Part shown: in pieces, positions 51,424 through 59,821 of the stretch
How positions within the stretch are numbered: position 1 is the first letter of the stretch
How the letters are laid out: every line of letters starts with the position of its first letter
Source: Lachnospira sp.
GTDB taxonomy: Bacteria; Bacillota; Clostridia; Lachnospirales; Lachnospiraceae
DNA length: 64,000 nucleotides
Direction of reading: 5' to 3'
Assembly: GCA_017621205.1 (NCBI GenBank)
Contig: JAGATQ010000039.1
Coordinates: 1-64,000 of the forward strand
Notes under the pieces: generated by a model
What the model saw: the letters and a program-made list of their open reading frames with translations, nothing else
What the model was told of the DNA's origin: nothing
Database searches by the model: none
Position numbers and translations under genes: made by a program

Positions 51424-53910
51424 ATGCGTAGGGACAATGATATTTTTGTTAATTGGGAAGAGGTACATGCAATCAAACATGGGTTACACGATAATCCACA
51501 TCATATTTTGGGACCTCATATGGAGTGGGATGGTGTTGTGATCAATGCCTATGTGAAGGATGCACTAAAGGTCGAGGTAATTCATCGTGATAGTGATGTC
51601 AGTTATGAGATGCGGGCATCCGGTATTGCGGATTTCTTTATTGTGGCTACAGGGGAGAAGAGTGCATTTCCTTATAAATTAAGAGCGACTTATCGGGATG
51701 GAAGTACGTATGAGTATGTAGATGCGTATTCCTTTGAACCTGTGATTGATAATATGGATTTAGCAGCATTCTCTCAAGGAATTGATTATGAGATATACCA
51801 AAGACTAGGGGCTCATAGGATGACTATTGACGGTGTGGATGGCGTATTATTTGCCGTTTGGGCACCGAATGCACAGCGTGTTAGTGTGGTTGGAGAATTT
51901 AATATGTGGGAGGGTAGCCGTGGACTGATGAGGCGGTTGTCAGACTCTGCTGTATTTGAATTGTTTGTTCCGGGAATCGAAGAGGGAGCTGTTTATAAAT
52001 ATGAGATTCGTACCCATAACGGAGATATATTTACAAAGTCTGACCCTTATGCTGCTAAGAATGAACTGGCTCCTTCCGATGTATCTGTGATAGCAGATAT
52101 CCGTTACCAGTTTAAGGATGGCAAATGGGTGAAGGGCAGAGATAAGCAGGCTGGCAGTAAGAAACCGCTTTCTATCTGTGAAGTGAATTTATTTGATTTT
52201 GCACAGATGACGGCTTGTAAGGATAAGACCTATAAAGGAATTGCGAAGGAGCTTGCGGATTATGTGAAGAAGCAGGGATATACTCATGTGGAGTTTTCTC
52301 CGGTAATGGATTATACCAATCAGGCAGCTAAAGGATATGTAACAAGAGGGTTTTATGCAGTGATGGCTTCTCTTGGAACCCCTGCAGATTTTAAATATTT
52401 AGTAGATTATCTTCATCAGAAAGAGATTGGTGTCATTTTAGATTGGGCGCCACATCACTTTGGCAAGGAGGATAATGGACTGTATCTTTATGATGGGGCA
52501 GCGGCTTATGAGGATAGTAATCCGCTTCGGGCAGAAAACCCAGCATTTGGAACGATAACCTTTAATTATGGAAGACCAGAGGTAAGCAACTTCTTGATTT
52601 CCAATGCTCTTTACTGGATAGAGGAATTCCATGCGGATGGTCTTAGAGTATCCTCTCTCGCTTCCATGCTTTATCTTGATTATGGACGTAATCCGGGAGA
52701 ATGGCTGCCTAATATTTATGGAAGTAATGAGAATCTGGAGGCAGTAGAATTCTTTAAGCACTTGAATTCCATTATGAAGAAACGTAATCCGGGGATACTT
52801 ATGATTGCAGATGATTCGAGTCTTTGGGCAGATGTAACACTGCCTGCTGAGGATGATGGCTTGGGATTTGACTATAAGTTAAACCTTGGCTGGACACAGG
52901 ATATGATGGATTATGTGACAGCAGAGGTTGGAAACCGTAGAGATAAGTATAATGCATTAACTTTCAGTCTTCTTTATGCTTATAATGAACAATATATGTA
53001 TGGTTTTGGTATGAAGGAGAGTGAAGGAGGGCTTGCACAGAGGATTGCAGGGAATCAGATTCAAAGATATGCGACGACTAAGGTGCTGTTAGGGTATATG
53101 ATGATGCAGCCGGGCAAGAAATATATTGCTTATGGACAAGAGCTGTCAGATATGCTTGATGAAAAACAGAATAAGGCGTTGTTGTCTTATATGAAGGATT
53201 TACAAAACCTATATATTTCCGAACCAGCATTGTATGAAGAGGATTATGATGCGGAAGGCTTTGAGTGGATTAATACAATGAGGGCGAAGGATGGAATTCT
53301 GGTTTTTGCCAGAAAGACAGATAATGCGGATGATACCTTGATTGTAGTATGTAATTTCTCTGGTGATGTGTATGAGGATTTTATGTTAGGTGTACCTTAT
53401 GCTGGAAAGTATAAAGAAATCTTTAACAGTGACCAGAAGAGTTATGCCGGAGAGGGCAATACCAATGCAAGGTTACGACAAAGTAAGAAAGAGGAATGTG
53501 ATGCCCGTGCCAATTCTATCACTACGACGATTCCTGCTTTTGGTATTTCTATATATAAATATAATGTAGCGGGAACGGCAAAGGAAGTTCAGCCGGAAAA
53601 GAAGGAGACGACAGAGAAGACGGTTGTTACGAAGAAGGCTACCGCAGGAAAAGGTACGAAAGTGGCAAAAAAGGCAGAAGCAGAGAAGAAACCGGCAGTG
53701 GCAAAAAAGGCAGAAGCCCAGAAGAAGCCAGTGGCGGCAAAGAAGGCAGAAGCCCAGAAGAAGCCAGTAGCGACAAAGAAGGCAGTAGCAGAGAAGAAGC
53801 CGGTAGCGGCAAAGAAGGCAGTAGCGGAGAAGAAGCCAGTAGCGGCAAAAAAGGCAGTAGCAGAGAAGAAGGCGGCAGTGACAAAGAAGGCAGAACCAGA
53901 GAAAAAGTAG
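51424..53910 (+). CDS. Catalytically dead GlgB-like protein with Lys/Ala repeat tail
   Basis: 828 residues. A glycogen branching enzyme scaffold is obvious: CBM48 at about 125-215 (DGVLFAVWAPNAQRVSVVGEF), then a GH13 barrel with ILDWAPHHFG, FNYGRPEVSNFLISNALYW and ASMLYLDYGR. The catalytic residues are gone. The nucleophile Asp (in GLRVD) is Ser410; the acid Glu is Asp463 (IADDSS); and the third carboxylate region SHDE reads GMKESEGG. Residues 750-828 are a 12-residue tandem repeat rich in Lys and Ala (KAVAEKKPVAAK type). It is cytosolic. It may bind glycogen or another polymer; the tail could bind nucleic acid or polyphosphate. Confidence 0.9.
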   Translation: MRRDNDIFVNWEEVHAIKHGLHDNPHHILGPHMEWDGVVINAYVKDALKVEVIHRDSDVSYEMRASGIADFFIVATGEKSAFPYKLRATYRDGSTYEYVDAYSFEPVIDNMDLAAFSQGIDYEIYQRLGAHRMTIDGVDGVLFAVWAPNAQRVSVVGEFNMWEGSRGLMRRLSDSAVFELFVPGIEEGAVYKYEIRTHNGDIFTKSDPYAAKNELAPSDVSVIADIRYQFKDGKWVKGRDKQAGSKKPLSICEVNLFDFAQMTACKDKTYKGIAKELADYVKKQGYTHVEFSPVMDYTNQAAKGYVTRGFYAVMASLGTPADFKYLVDYLHQKEIGVILDWAPHHFGKEDNGLYLYDGAAAYEDSNPLRAENPAFGTITFNYGRPEVSNFLISNALYWIEEFHADGLRVSSLASMLYLDYGRNPGEWLPNIYGSNENLEAVEFFKHLNSIMKKRNPGILMIADDSSLWADVTLPAEDDGLGFDYKLNLGWTQDMMDYVTAEVGNRRDKYNALTFSLLYAYNEQYMYGFGMKESEGGLAQRIAGNQIQRYATTKVLLGYMMMQPGKKYIAYGQELSDMLDEKQNKALLSYMKDLQNLYISEPALYEEDYDAEGFEWINTMRAKDGILVFARKTDNADDTLIVVCNFSGDVYEDFMLGVPYAGKYKEIFNSDQKSYAGEGNTNARLRQSKKEECDARANSITTTIPAFGISIYKYNVAGTAKEVQPEKKETTEKTVVTKKATAGKGTKVAKKAEAEKKPAVAKKAEAQKKPVAAKKAEAQKKPVATKKAVAEKKPVAAKKAVAEKKPVAAKKAVAEKKAAVTKKAEPEKK
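53671..53907 (+). repeat. 36-bp tandem repeats encoding the Lys/Ala tail
   Basis: Six full 36-bp units (from 53671, 53707, 53743, 53779, 53815 and 53851) and one partial unit run up to the stop codon. Units encode variants of KAEAQKKPVAAK. The reading frame is kept throughout; it is coding, not a CRISPR array. Confidence 0.9.
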
Positions 53911-53963
53911 AAAATAATAATCTCTATGGATAATCATTTATATTGGAAAGGCGTTACCCTATT

Positions 53964-54821
53964 ATGCAGACACAGACTCTATTATTAACATGGAAACAGC
54001 TTACGTTGGAAGGTTTGGCTTCTAAGGCTGTAGAAACTTGTACACAGTATGGTATAAGGATTCTTCTTGCCCTGTTGTTTATTGCTATTGGTTTTAAATT
54101 AACAGTATTCGCCCTTAAGATTATGGGGAAAGCATTAAAACGGCATGAGGTTGACCCTAGTGTTACCGGTTTTTTGTTATCCTTTAGTAATATTGTTTTG
54201 CGGATATTAATATTGTTAACAGCGGCAAATGGTTTAGGGATTCGCATTACTTCTTTTTTGACGGTGTTAGGCTCTGCCGGTGTGGCAATTGGTCTTGCCT
54301 TACAAGGAAGTCTTTCCAATCTGGCAGGAGGATTATTGATACTAATCTTAAAGCCTTTTCGTGTAGGTGATTATATTAAAACAGAGGCGAATGCCATGGA
54401 GGGAACGGTAACCGCTATTGATATTTTTTATACACGGCTAAAGAGCAATGATAACCAGACGATTGTCATTCCGAATGGAACATTGTCTAATAGTAGTATT
54501 GTAAACGTTACGAAGGCACAATATCGTCGTATTGATTTTACGGTAGATATTTCATATAATTCTGATATCAAAAAAGCAAAGGATGTATTACAGTCTGTGA
54601 TTAAGGCGGAATCGAGAATAATGACGGATATGGAATGTGATGTATTTGTCAGTGCTTTAGGGGAAAGTGGTGTAGCTATGGGAATTCATGTATGGGTTAC
54701 TACAGAGGAGTATTGGAAGGTTCGTTGGGATTTGCTGGAGGCGGTAAAATATGCACTGGATGAGGCGGGAATTGAGATTCCATATCAGACGGTGGACGTA
54801 AATGTCAGGGAACATAGTTGA
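53964..54821 (+). CDS. MscS-type mechanosensitive channel
   Basis: 285 residues from the ATG at 53964; a TTG at 53943 is an alternative. Three membrane helices (about 18-48, 62-88, 94-130). The pore-lining third helix has GSAGVAIGLALQGSLSNLAGG, then the MscS cytoplasmic beta and alpha/beta domains (PFRVGDYI, ATVIPNGTLSNSS pattern). It releases solutes on hypo-osmotic shock. It is cotranscribed with the GH13-like gene and a CBS protein 25 bp downstream. Confidence 0.93.
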   Translation: MQTQTLLLTWKQLTLEGLASKAVETCTQYGIRILLALLFIAIGFKLTVFALKIMGKALKRHEVDPSVTGFLLSFSNIVLRILILLTAANGLGIRITSFLTVLGSAGVAIGLALQGSLSNLAGGLLILILKPFRVGDYIKTEANAMEGTVTAIDIFYTRLKSNDNQTIVIPNGTLSNSSIVNVTKAQYRRIDFTVDISYNSDIKKAKDVLQSVIKAESRIMTDMECDVFVSALGESGVAMGIHVWVTTEEYWKVRWDLLEAVKYALDEAGIEIPYQTVDVNVREHS

Positions 54822-54846
54822 TTAGATGGGAAGGGAAGTGCAAAGG

Positions 54847-55254
54847 ATGAACATTTTATTTTTTCTTACACCCAAGAGTGAGGTTGCACATATTCATGAT
54901 GATAATTCCTTGGAGAAGGTTCTATGTAAGATGGAGCAATATCAATATTCTGCAGTTCCAATGATTGACCGTAAGGGTCATTATATTGGTACAATAACAG
55001 AGGGGGATGCAATGTGGTATATAAGGCATCATAAGCTCTGGGGCAAAGATTTACATAAGATTCCGGTGACGGATGTGAATCGTAGGATGGATAACCGTGC
55101 AGTTTCCATCGATGTCAATATTGAAGATTTAGTAGCAGTTTCGATGGTACAGAATTTTGTTCCAGTAGTGGATGATGATAATATATTTATAGGAATTGTA
55201 AAGCGGAAGGATATTATTGAGTATTGTTTCAAGAGGATGCAAAAGGAATCATAG
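54847..55254 (+). CDS. CBS domain pair protein
   Basis: 135 residues, just two CBS domains (about 2-60 and 73-130; VPMIDRKGHYIGTITEGD and VPVVDDDNIFIGIVKRKDI). No catalytic domain is attached. CBS pairs bind adenine nucleotides and act as energy or ligand sensors. The ATG at 54847 is preceded by GGAAGGGAAG; an ATG at 54826 is possible. The place after MscS suggests it could gate or tune the channel or the neighbouring proteins. Confidence 0.85.
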   Translation: MNILFFLTPKSEVAHIHDDNSLEKVLCKMEQYQYSAVPMIDRKGHYIGTITEGDAMWYIRHHKLWGKDLHKIPVTDVNRRMDNRAVSIDVNIEDLVAVSMVQNFVPVVDDDNIFIGIVKRKDIIEYCFKRMQKES

Positions 55255-55315
55255 CAGTATATATTTGCAGATAGCTGATACATAAATACAATAGAAGTTA
55301 TTTCTTGGAGGTTTT

Positions 55316-56563
55316 ATGGATTTATTAGAGACATTACATCAAAAACGAGAAGTAAACAGAAGGAGAATGCACCCGTTGTATTCTCTTTCTTTGAATGAGC
55401 GATATATCTATTGTTTCGGACTTGCAATATTGGCAAAGGGTAATATTAAGACGATTAAGGAGCTTAGTCAACCATTTGCGCAGATTTGTTCTATGCTTGA
55501 TATCTCCAATGCATCGGCAGAGGAGATGATTGTTGATATTAATAATCATTTTGAGCCGACTCTTGACCGTTTAATACAGTTGTTGTCCATTGAGCAGAGG
55601 ATGTATTCGTGCTTTTTAATTGATATGCTGAAGCTAAAGATGAAATCAGAATGGGGAAGCTGGTATTGTGAGGAGGTCATTCGCCAGTTTTGCTATATAC
55701 TAAAGCTGCCGGATGAAACAGCACATTTTTTTGAAGAGTTTTTATTGGAGGCATCCTTTGGGGATAGTAATAGAGCCCATCAGCTAGTAAAGGAATATGA
55801 GCAGGCAGGACATACAATTGACTATGAATTGCTATGTTATATGAATCAGGAGTATCAAAAGCAGGATAAGTATCAGAATATGCTTCTTGATAAGGGGGGA
55901 CGAGTCCGTATAGAATGCCCTACCCGTGTGGAACAGGATATTGTTGTAAAGAATGGAACAAAGCTTTATATATCGAATACCCGTGTTGAAATTGGGGGAA
56001 GGCTTATTATAGAAGATGGTCAAGTAGAGATTTGCAATGCAACCTTGGAGGCAGTAGGGAAAAAGAGAGAGATGCATAGTCTGTTACTGGTTAGGCAGGT
56101 ACATAGCCTTAAGTTAAAGGAGGTAACCATCAATTGTAATAAGCTCTGTTATGGTATCTGGCAGGAGGAGGGAACACTGATATTAGATCAGGCTGTTGTA
56201 TGTCAGAGCGTGGGAGAGTATGGGGTATTGTTTGATGGGGAGTGTCTGTTTTGTACTAACAGTACTTTTCATGATTGCCTGCACGGCGGAATACATATTC
56301 GGCAGAATGCTGACGTGGATATTATCAAGACCCACTTTATAAATTGCAGTGCGGAACATGGAGGGGCAATCCATTCTTCTACAAAGGGAAGAGCAGTTAT
56401 TCGGGAATGTTATTTCAGACAGTGTACTGCTAGGTATTTAGGGGCGGATGTATATTTTAAATATAAGCGTTATGGGCAAGTGGTACAGGAGTGTTATTTT
56501 GAGGATGAGGAACCCGATAAGAATCATTTATTTAATGTTTATAACATGGAAAGGGTGATTTAG
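55316..56563 (+). CDS. Helical domain plus right-handed beta-helix protein 1
   Basis: 415 residues, no signal peptide. Residues 1-195 are alpha-helical, loosely TerB-like in pattern (MYSCFLIDMLKLKMKSEWG). From about 205 a parallel beta-helix begins, with repeated FxxC and GGAI turns (THFINCSAEHGGAIHS, CYFRQCTARYLGA). The coil style recalls chlamydial Pmp or pectin-lyase folds, but the protein is predicted cytosolic. GGAGG precedes the ATG. The next gene, 5 bp downstream, is a longer paralogue. Function unknown. Confidence 0.8.
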   Translation: MDLLETLHQKREVNRRRMHPLYSLSLNERYIYCFGLAILAKGNIKTIKELSQPFAQICSMLDISNASAEEMIVDINNHFEPTLDRLIQLLSIEQRMYSCFLIDMLKLKMKSEWGSWYCEEVIRQFCYILKLPDETAHFFEEFLLEASFGDSNRAHQLVKEYEQAGHTIDYELLCYMNQEYQKQDKYQNMLLDKGGRVRIECPTRVEQDIVVKNGTKLYISNTRVEIGGRLIIEDGQVEICNATLEAVGKKREMHSLLLVRQVHSLKLKEVTINCNKLCYGIWQEEGTLILDQAVVCQSVGEYGVLFDGECLFCTNSTFHDCLHGGIHIRQNADVDIIKTHFINCSAEHGGAIHSSTKGRAVIRECYFRQCTARYLGADVYFKYKRYGQVVQECYFEDEEPDKNHLFNVYNMERVI

Positions 56564-56568
56564 GCATT

Positions 56569-58413
56569 ATGAAATCTACTTTAATGAGGCTAAGAGAGAA
56601 AACAAAAACATTGCTTGCACCAAGACATGAGTTTTGCCATGAGTCCCTTTCCTTCCGGCGTCAGTATGCTGCAGCGATTCTTTTGCAAACACAGCTTAGT
56701 GATGAAATCAGTCCTATGGATAATTTTGAATTATTAAGGTTGTTTACGACAGCATTAAATTTAAAGAAAGAGGATGTGAAGCTTGTTATCCGTCTTGCTT
56801 CTGAGAAAGAGGCGGTGCTGGAACATATTTTAGTTATATTAGATGAACGCAAGAAACATACTATTTTTCTTATGGATTTGTGTACGATGTCTTTTACCGG
56901 AAAGGGGTATGGGGAAAAAGAGGAAGAGGCTATTGATATTTATGGAGACCTTTTTCATTTCCCTAAGGTGGAGCTTCGCCTGCTAAAAGAGCTGATGCAG
57001 GCGGCATTGACAAATAACCCACAGGAATGTATGAAGCTGTATGCTAATGCAATGCAGGTAAGAATGGCCTTTACCTTGGAGAACTTAAGATATTATATTC
57101 CGGAATTATCTTATACGACGGTTTTGGATGTAAATGCTTTTTCCAGTGGAAAAACTACAATTATAAATGGTCAGGCTGAAGTTAGGGAACCATTAGTATT
57201 GCCAAGGGATTGCACATTAATCGTACAAAATGCCAAGCTTTCTTTTTCTGCTCCGATTGTGATGGATGGGGGAAGGCTTCAATTGATTGATAGTGAATTA
57301 TGTTATTTGAAGGGAGATTATGGGCATTTCATTAATATAAAGCATGAGGGAGGCGTTACAGTAAAGCGGTGCCAGTTTTACGGGCATAATTACAGTGGTG
57401 CACTCAGACAGGAGGGAGGAAGCCTTACAGTTTGTGACAGTTCCTTTTATGAAAGTAATAAAAAGAGTGCAATTGTATTTTTAGGCAGGGAATTTAGGAT
57501 TACACATAGCCTGTTTCAAAATTGTTTTACGGGGGAGCAGGGAGCGGCGGTGTTTGCCAGTGCTGAACGTGGAGAGATTTCGGATTGCAGTTTTCATAGA
57601 TGTTTTGCCAAAACAGGGGGGGCGCTTCATTTAACAGCCCCGATTGAGGTGAACAATTGTAGCTTTTCAGGCTGCCATGCTAAGGGCTTTGCGAATTCTA
57701 TTTATTATATTGGAGTTGGACAGGGGCGGCTGCACAATTTAGTTTTTGAGCATTCGGAGGATGAGAGGAAGGAAGTGATACAGGAGCTTCGTGAAGAGCA
57801 TATTGAAGCATTGGATTATAAGATTGAATTATCTGCGTATTTTGTAACTCCATGCTGCTTTGGCAGGGTAAAACCACTATGTGTTCATAATGCTATGCTA
57901 TTTTTAAGCGGAGTGATGCGATTGGAGGGAGGCGGCTATTTTGACCATGCTATAGTAAAACCATATCATTTTGCCGGAAAGGATATGATTAATATCAGTA
58001 ATGGTAGTGGTTTTGAGGCGGTAGATACGGAATTTGATGGAGGAGAGGAATTTGGAATTTTTTATGCTACTGGAACAAAGGTAGTATTGTCAGGATGTAT
58101 GTTTAAGAATACTGCGAATGGTCGTGCTATCTATAACTCTGTTGATTTATTGTGTGAGGATACGGTATTTAGCAATTGTTCGGACGGTGCTATCTATGGG
58201 AGCAGAGCGGTTATCAAAAATTCTACCTTTGTCAATTGCCGCAGCGATACCGGAGCAGGAGTATATCTGGTTGGCAACAAGGGATATATAAAGAATTGTG
58301 TGTTTGATCGTTGTATTGCTGTGAAAAATGGGGGAGGAATCAGTTATTTTGGCAACTATCAGATTCAGCAGTGTCAGTTCTCGGAGTGCAAACCGGATGA
58401 GATAGGACGGTAG
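56569..58413 (+). CDS. Helical domain plus right-handed beta-helix protein 2
   Basis: 614 residues, paralogue of the preceding gene. The helical domain is at about 1-170 (QYAAAILLQTQLSDEISPM, IFLMDLCTMSFTGKGYGEKE), with a helical acidic-loop pattern like TerB or similar. The beta-helix runs from about 180 to the end with a run of Asn/Cys-ladder coils (FHRCFAKTGGALHL, FVNCRSDTGAGVYL, FDRCIAVKNGGGI). No signal peptide or membrane helix is seen. It may be a scaffold or polysaccharide-binding solenoid. It is the last gene of the run; a terminator follows. Confidence 0.8.
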   Translation: MKSTLMRLREKTKTLLAPRHEFCHESLSFRRQYAAAILLQTQLSDEISPMDNFELLRLFTTALNLKKEDVKLVIRLASEKEAVLEHILVILDERKKHTIFLMDLCTMSFTGKGYGEKEEEAIDIYGDLFHFPKVELRLLKELMQAALTNNPQECMKLYANAMQVRMAFTLENLRYYIPELSYTTVLDVNAFSSGKTTIINGQAEVREPLVLPRDCTLIVQNAKLSFSAPIVMDGGRLQLIDSELCYLKGDYGHFINIKHEGGVTVKRCQFYGHNYSGALRQEGGSLTVCDSSFYESNKKSAIVFLGREFRITHSLFQNCFTGEQGAAVFASAERGEISDCSFHRCFAKTGGALHLTAPIEVNNCSFSGCHAKGFANSIYYIGVGQGRLHNLVFEHSEDERKEVIQELREEHIEALDYKIELSAYFVTPCCFGRVKPLCVHNAMLFLSGVMRLEGGGYFDHAIVKPYHFAGKDMINISNGSGFEAVDTEFDGGEEFGIFYATGTKVVLSGCMFKNTANGRAIYNSVDLLCEDTVFSNCSDGAIYGSRAVIKNSTFVNCRSDTGAGVYLVGNKGYIKNCVFDRCIAVKNGGGISYFGNYQIQQCQFSECKPDEIGR

Positions 58414-58459
58414 TCCGTTGCTGGTTTTAAGGAAGCATTCATATCGGAATACAAAGATA

Positions 58460-58498
58460 AAAGGTGTTGCCGGACGTTTGTCCGATAACACCTTTTTT
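58460..58498. terminator. Bidirectional terminator
   Basis: AAGGTGTT..CCGGAC pairs with GTCCG..AACACCTT around a short loop; it ends with a T run on the plus side and an A run on the other. It separates the beta-helix gene from the convergent CorC gene. Confidence 0.85.
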
Positions 58499-58500
58499 AC

Positions 58501-59760
58501 TTATGCCTCATTTTCAATTATGGTAAGCAATACCCGTTGAATGCGGTTTTTGTCCATACGCACAACCTTGAATATAAGATTGTGTTCTGTTGCAATCTCC
58601 CCTTCCTTGGGAAAATGGTCGAGCAGCTCGATAATGTGTCCCCCAAGGGAATCATAATCCTCGGAAGTAAGGTTAATATGCAAAGCATCATTAATATCGT
58701 CCAGCCGCATACTGGCATCTATTTCGTATTTGTTATCATTGAGCTTGATAATATCATTTTCTTCTTCTTTGTCATATTCATCGCGAAGCTCACCGACAAT
58801 TTCCTCTAACAAATCCTCTACAGTAACCAAACCTGCCAGAGCACCGTACTCGTCCAGTACTACCGCCATATTACTGTCGGCATTCCTTAATATGGCAAGC
58901 AAGTCAGAGGTTTTTTGAAATTCTGTTGTAAAATATGGCTCCCAGAGTAAGTCTTTAATCGTAAAGCCGATATGGTCACAGGATAATTCATATAGTAAGT
59001 CCTTAATATTTAAAACACCTATAATATTATCGGGTTCTCCTTCATACACCGGCATACGCGTGTATTTGTGGTCGGCATAAACGGAGATGATAAAATCAAA
59101 GGAATCAGCGGCGTCGATACAGACCATATCAATGCGGGGAACCATGACATTCTTTACCATGGAATCTCCAAAATCAAATACATTGTTAATCATTTCCCGT
59201 TCTTCTTTTTCAATAACACCATCTTCATGACTTTCATCTACAATGAGGCGAAGCTCTTTCTCGGTCATAATCTGTTTGGCAGAGGGGTCTACCCTAAGAA
59301 TAAAAAGAATGCCATTTGTTATTTTATTTAATATCCAGATAACCGGTGTAAGAATGTAAAATAATAAAAGAACTATTGGGGAATACAAAAGTGACATTTT
59401 TTCCGAATAGTTTGTTGCAAGCGTTTTAGGAGTAATTTCACCAAAAATCAAGATAATTAAGGTCAGTAAACCTGTTCCAATACCAGTAGCATAGCCGCCA
59501 ATTCTACTTGCCAGTACTGTGGTAATGGAGGAAGCGGTCAGGTTGACAATGTTATTGCCAATTAGGATTGTACTCAAAAGCTTACTTGGGTTGTCAATTA
59601 GCTTTAATACCCATACTGCCCGTTTATTGCCCTCCTGTGCCAATGTTACAATCTTGGTACGGCTGACCATAGTCAGCGATGTCTCTGCCGAAGAAAAGAA
59701 AGCAGATAAAACAATAAGAATAAGTAATACTATAATTAGTGGAATGGAACTATTGTCCAC
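58501..59760 (-). CDS. CorC/HlyC family (CNNM-like) membrane protein
   Basis: 419 residues. DUF21 membrane part at about 1-190 with four helices (VLSAFFSSAETSLTMVSRTK, IGNNIVNLTASSITTVLA), then a CBS pair at about 200-325 (VMVPRIDMVCIDAADSF, YTRMPVYEGEPDNIIGVL). A CorC/HlyC associated domain closes it at about 340-419. Relatives transport or regulate Mg2+ and divalent metals. The GTG/ATG start lies near the ABC-F gene, with a 61-bp gap. It is transcribed leftwards. Confidence 0.92.
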   Translation of the reverse strand: MDNSSIPLIIVLLILIVLSAFFSSAETSLTMVSRTKIVTLAQEGNKRAVWVLKLIDNPSKLLSTILIGNNIVNLTASSITTVLASRIGGYATGIGTGLLTLIILIFGEITPKTLATNYSEKMSLLYSPIVLLLFYILTPVIWILNKITNGILFILRVDPSAKQIMTEKELRLIVDESHEDGVIEKEEREMINNVFDFGDSMVKNVMVPRIDMVCIDAADSFDFIISVYADHKYTRMPVYEGEPDNIIGVLNIKDLLYELSCDHIGFTIKDLLWEPYFTTEFQKTSDLLAILRNADSNMAVVLDEYGALAGLVTVEDLLEEIVGELRDEYDKEEENDIIKLNDNKYEIDASMRLDDINDALHINLTSEDYDSLGGHIIELLDHFPKEGEIATEHNLIFKVVRMDKNRIQRVLLTIIENEA

Positions 59761-59821
59761 AAAATCAACCTCCTATAAATGATATTATTTTGTGTTTGTG
59801 AAACGATTCGTCTTTGTTATA

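Noticed and set aside
53671..53907. Regular 36-bp repeats resembling a CRISPR array
   Set aside because: Units are in the reading frame of the GH13-like gene, without spacers, and encode Lys/Ala repeats.
53473..53937. Long minus-strand open frames opposite the Lys/Ala repeats
   Set aside because: They are mirror frames caused by the repeat composition, Leu/Cys/Tyr-rich or Leu/Ser/Pro-rich, with no ribosome binding site.
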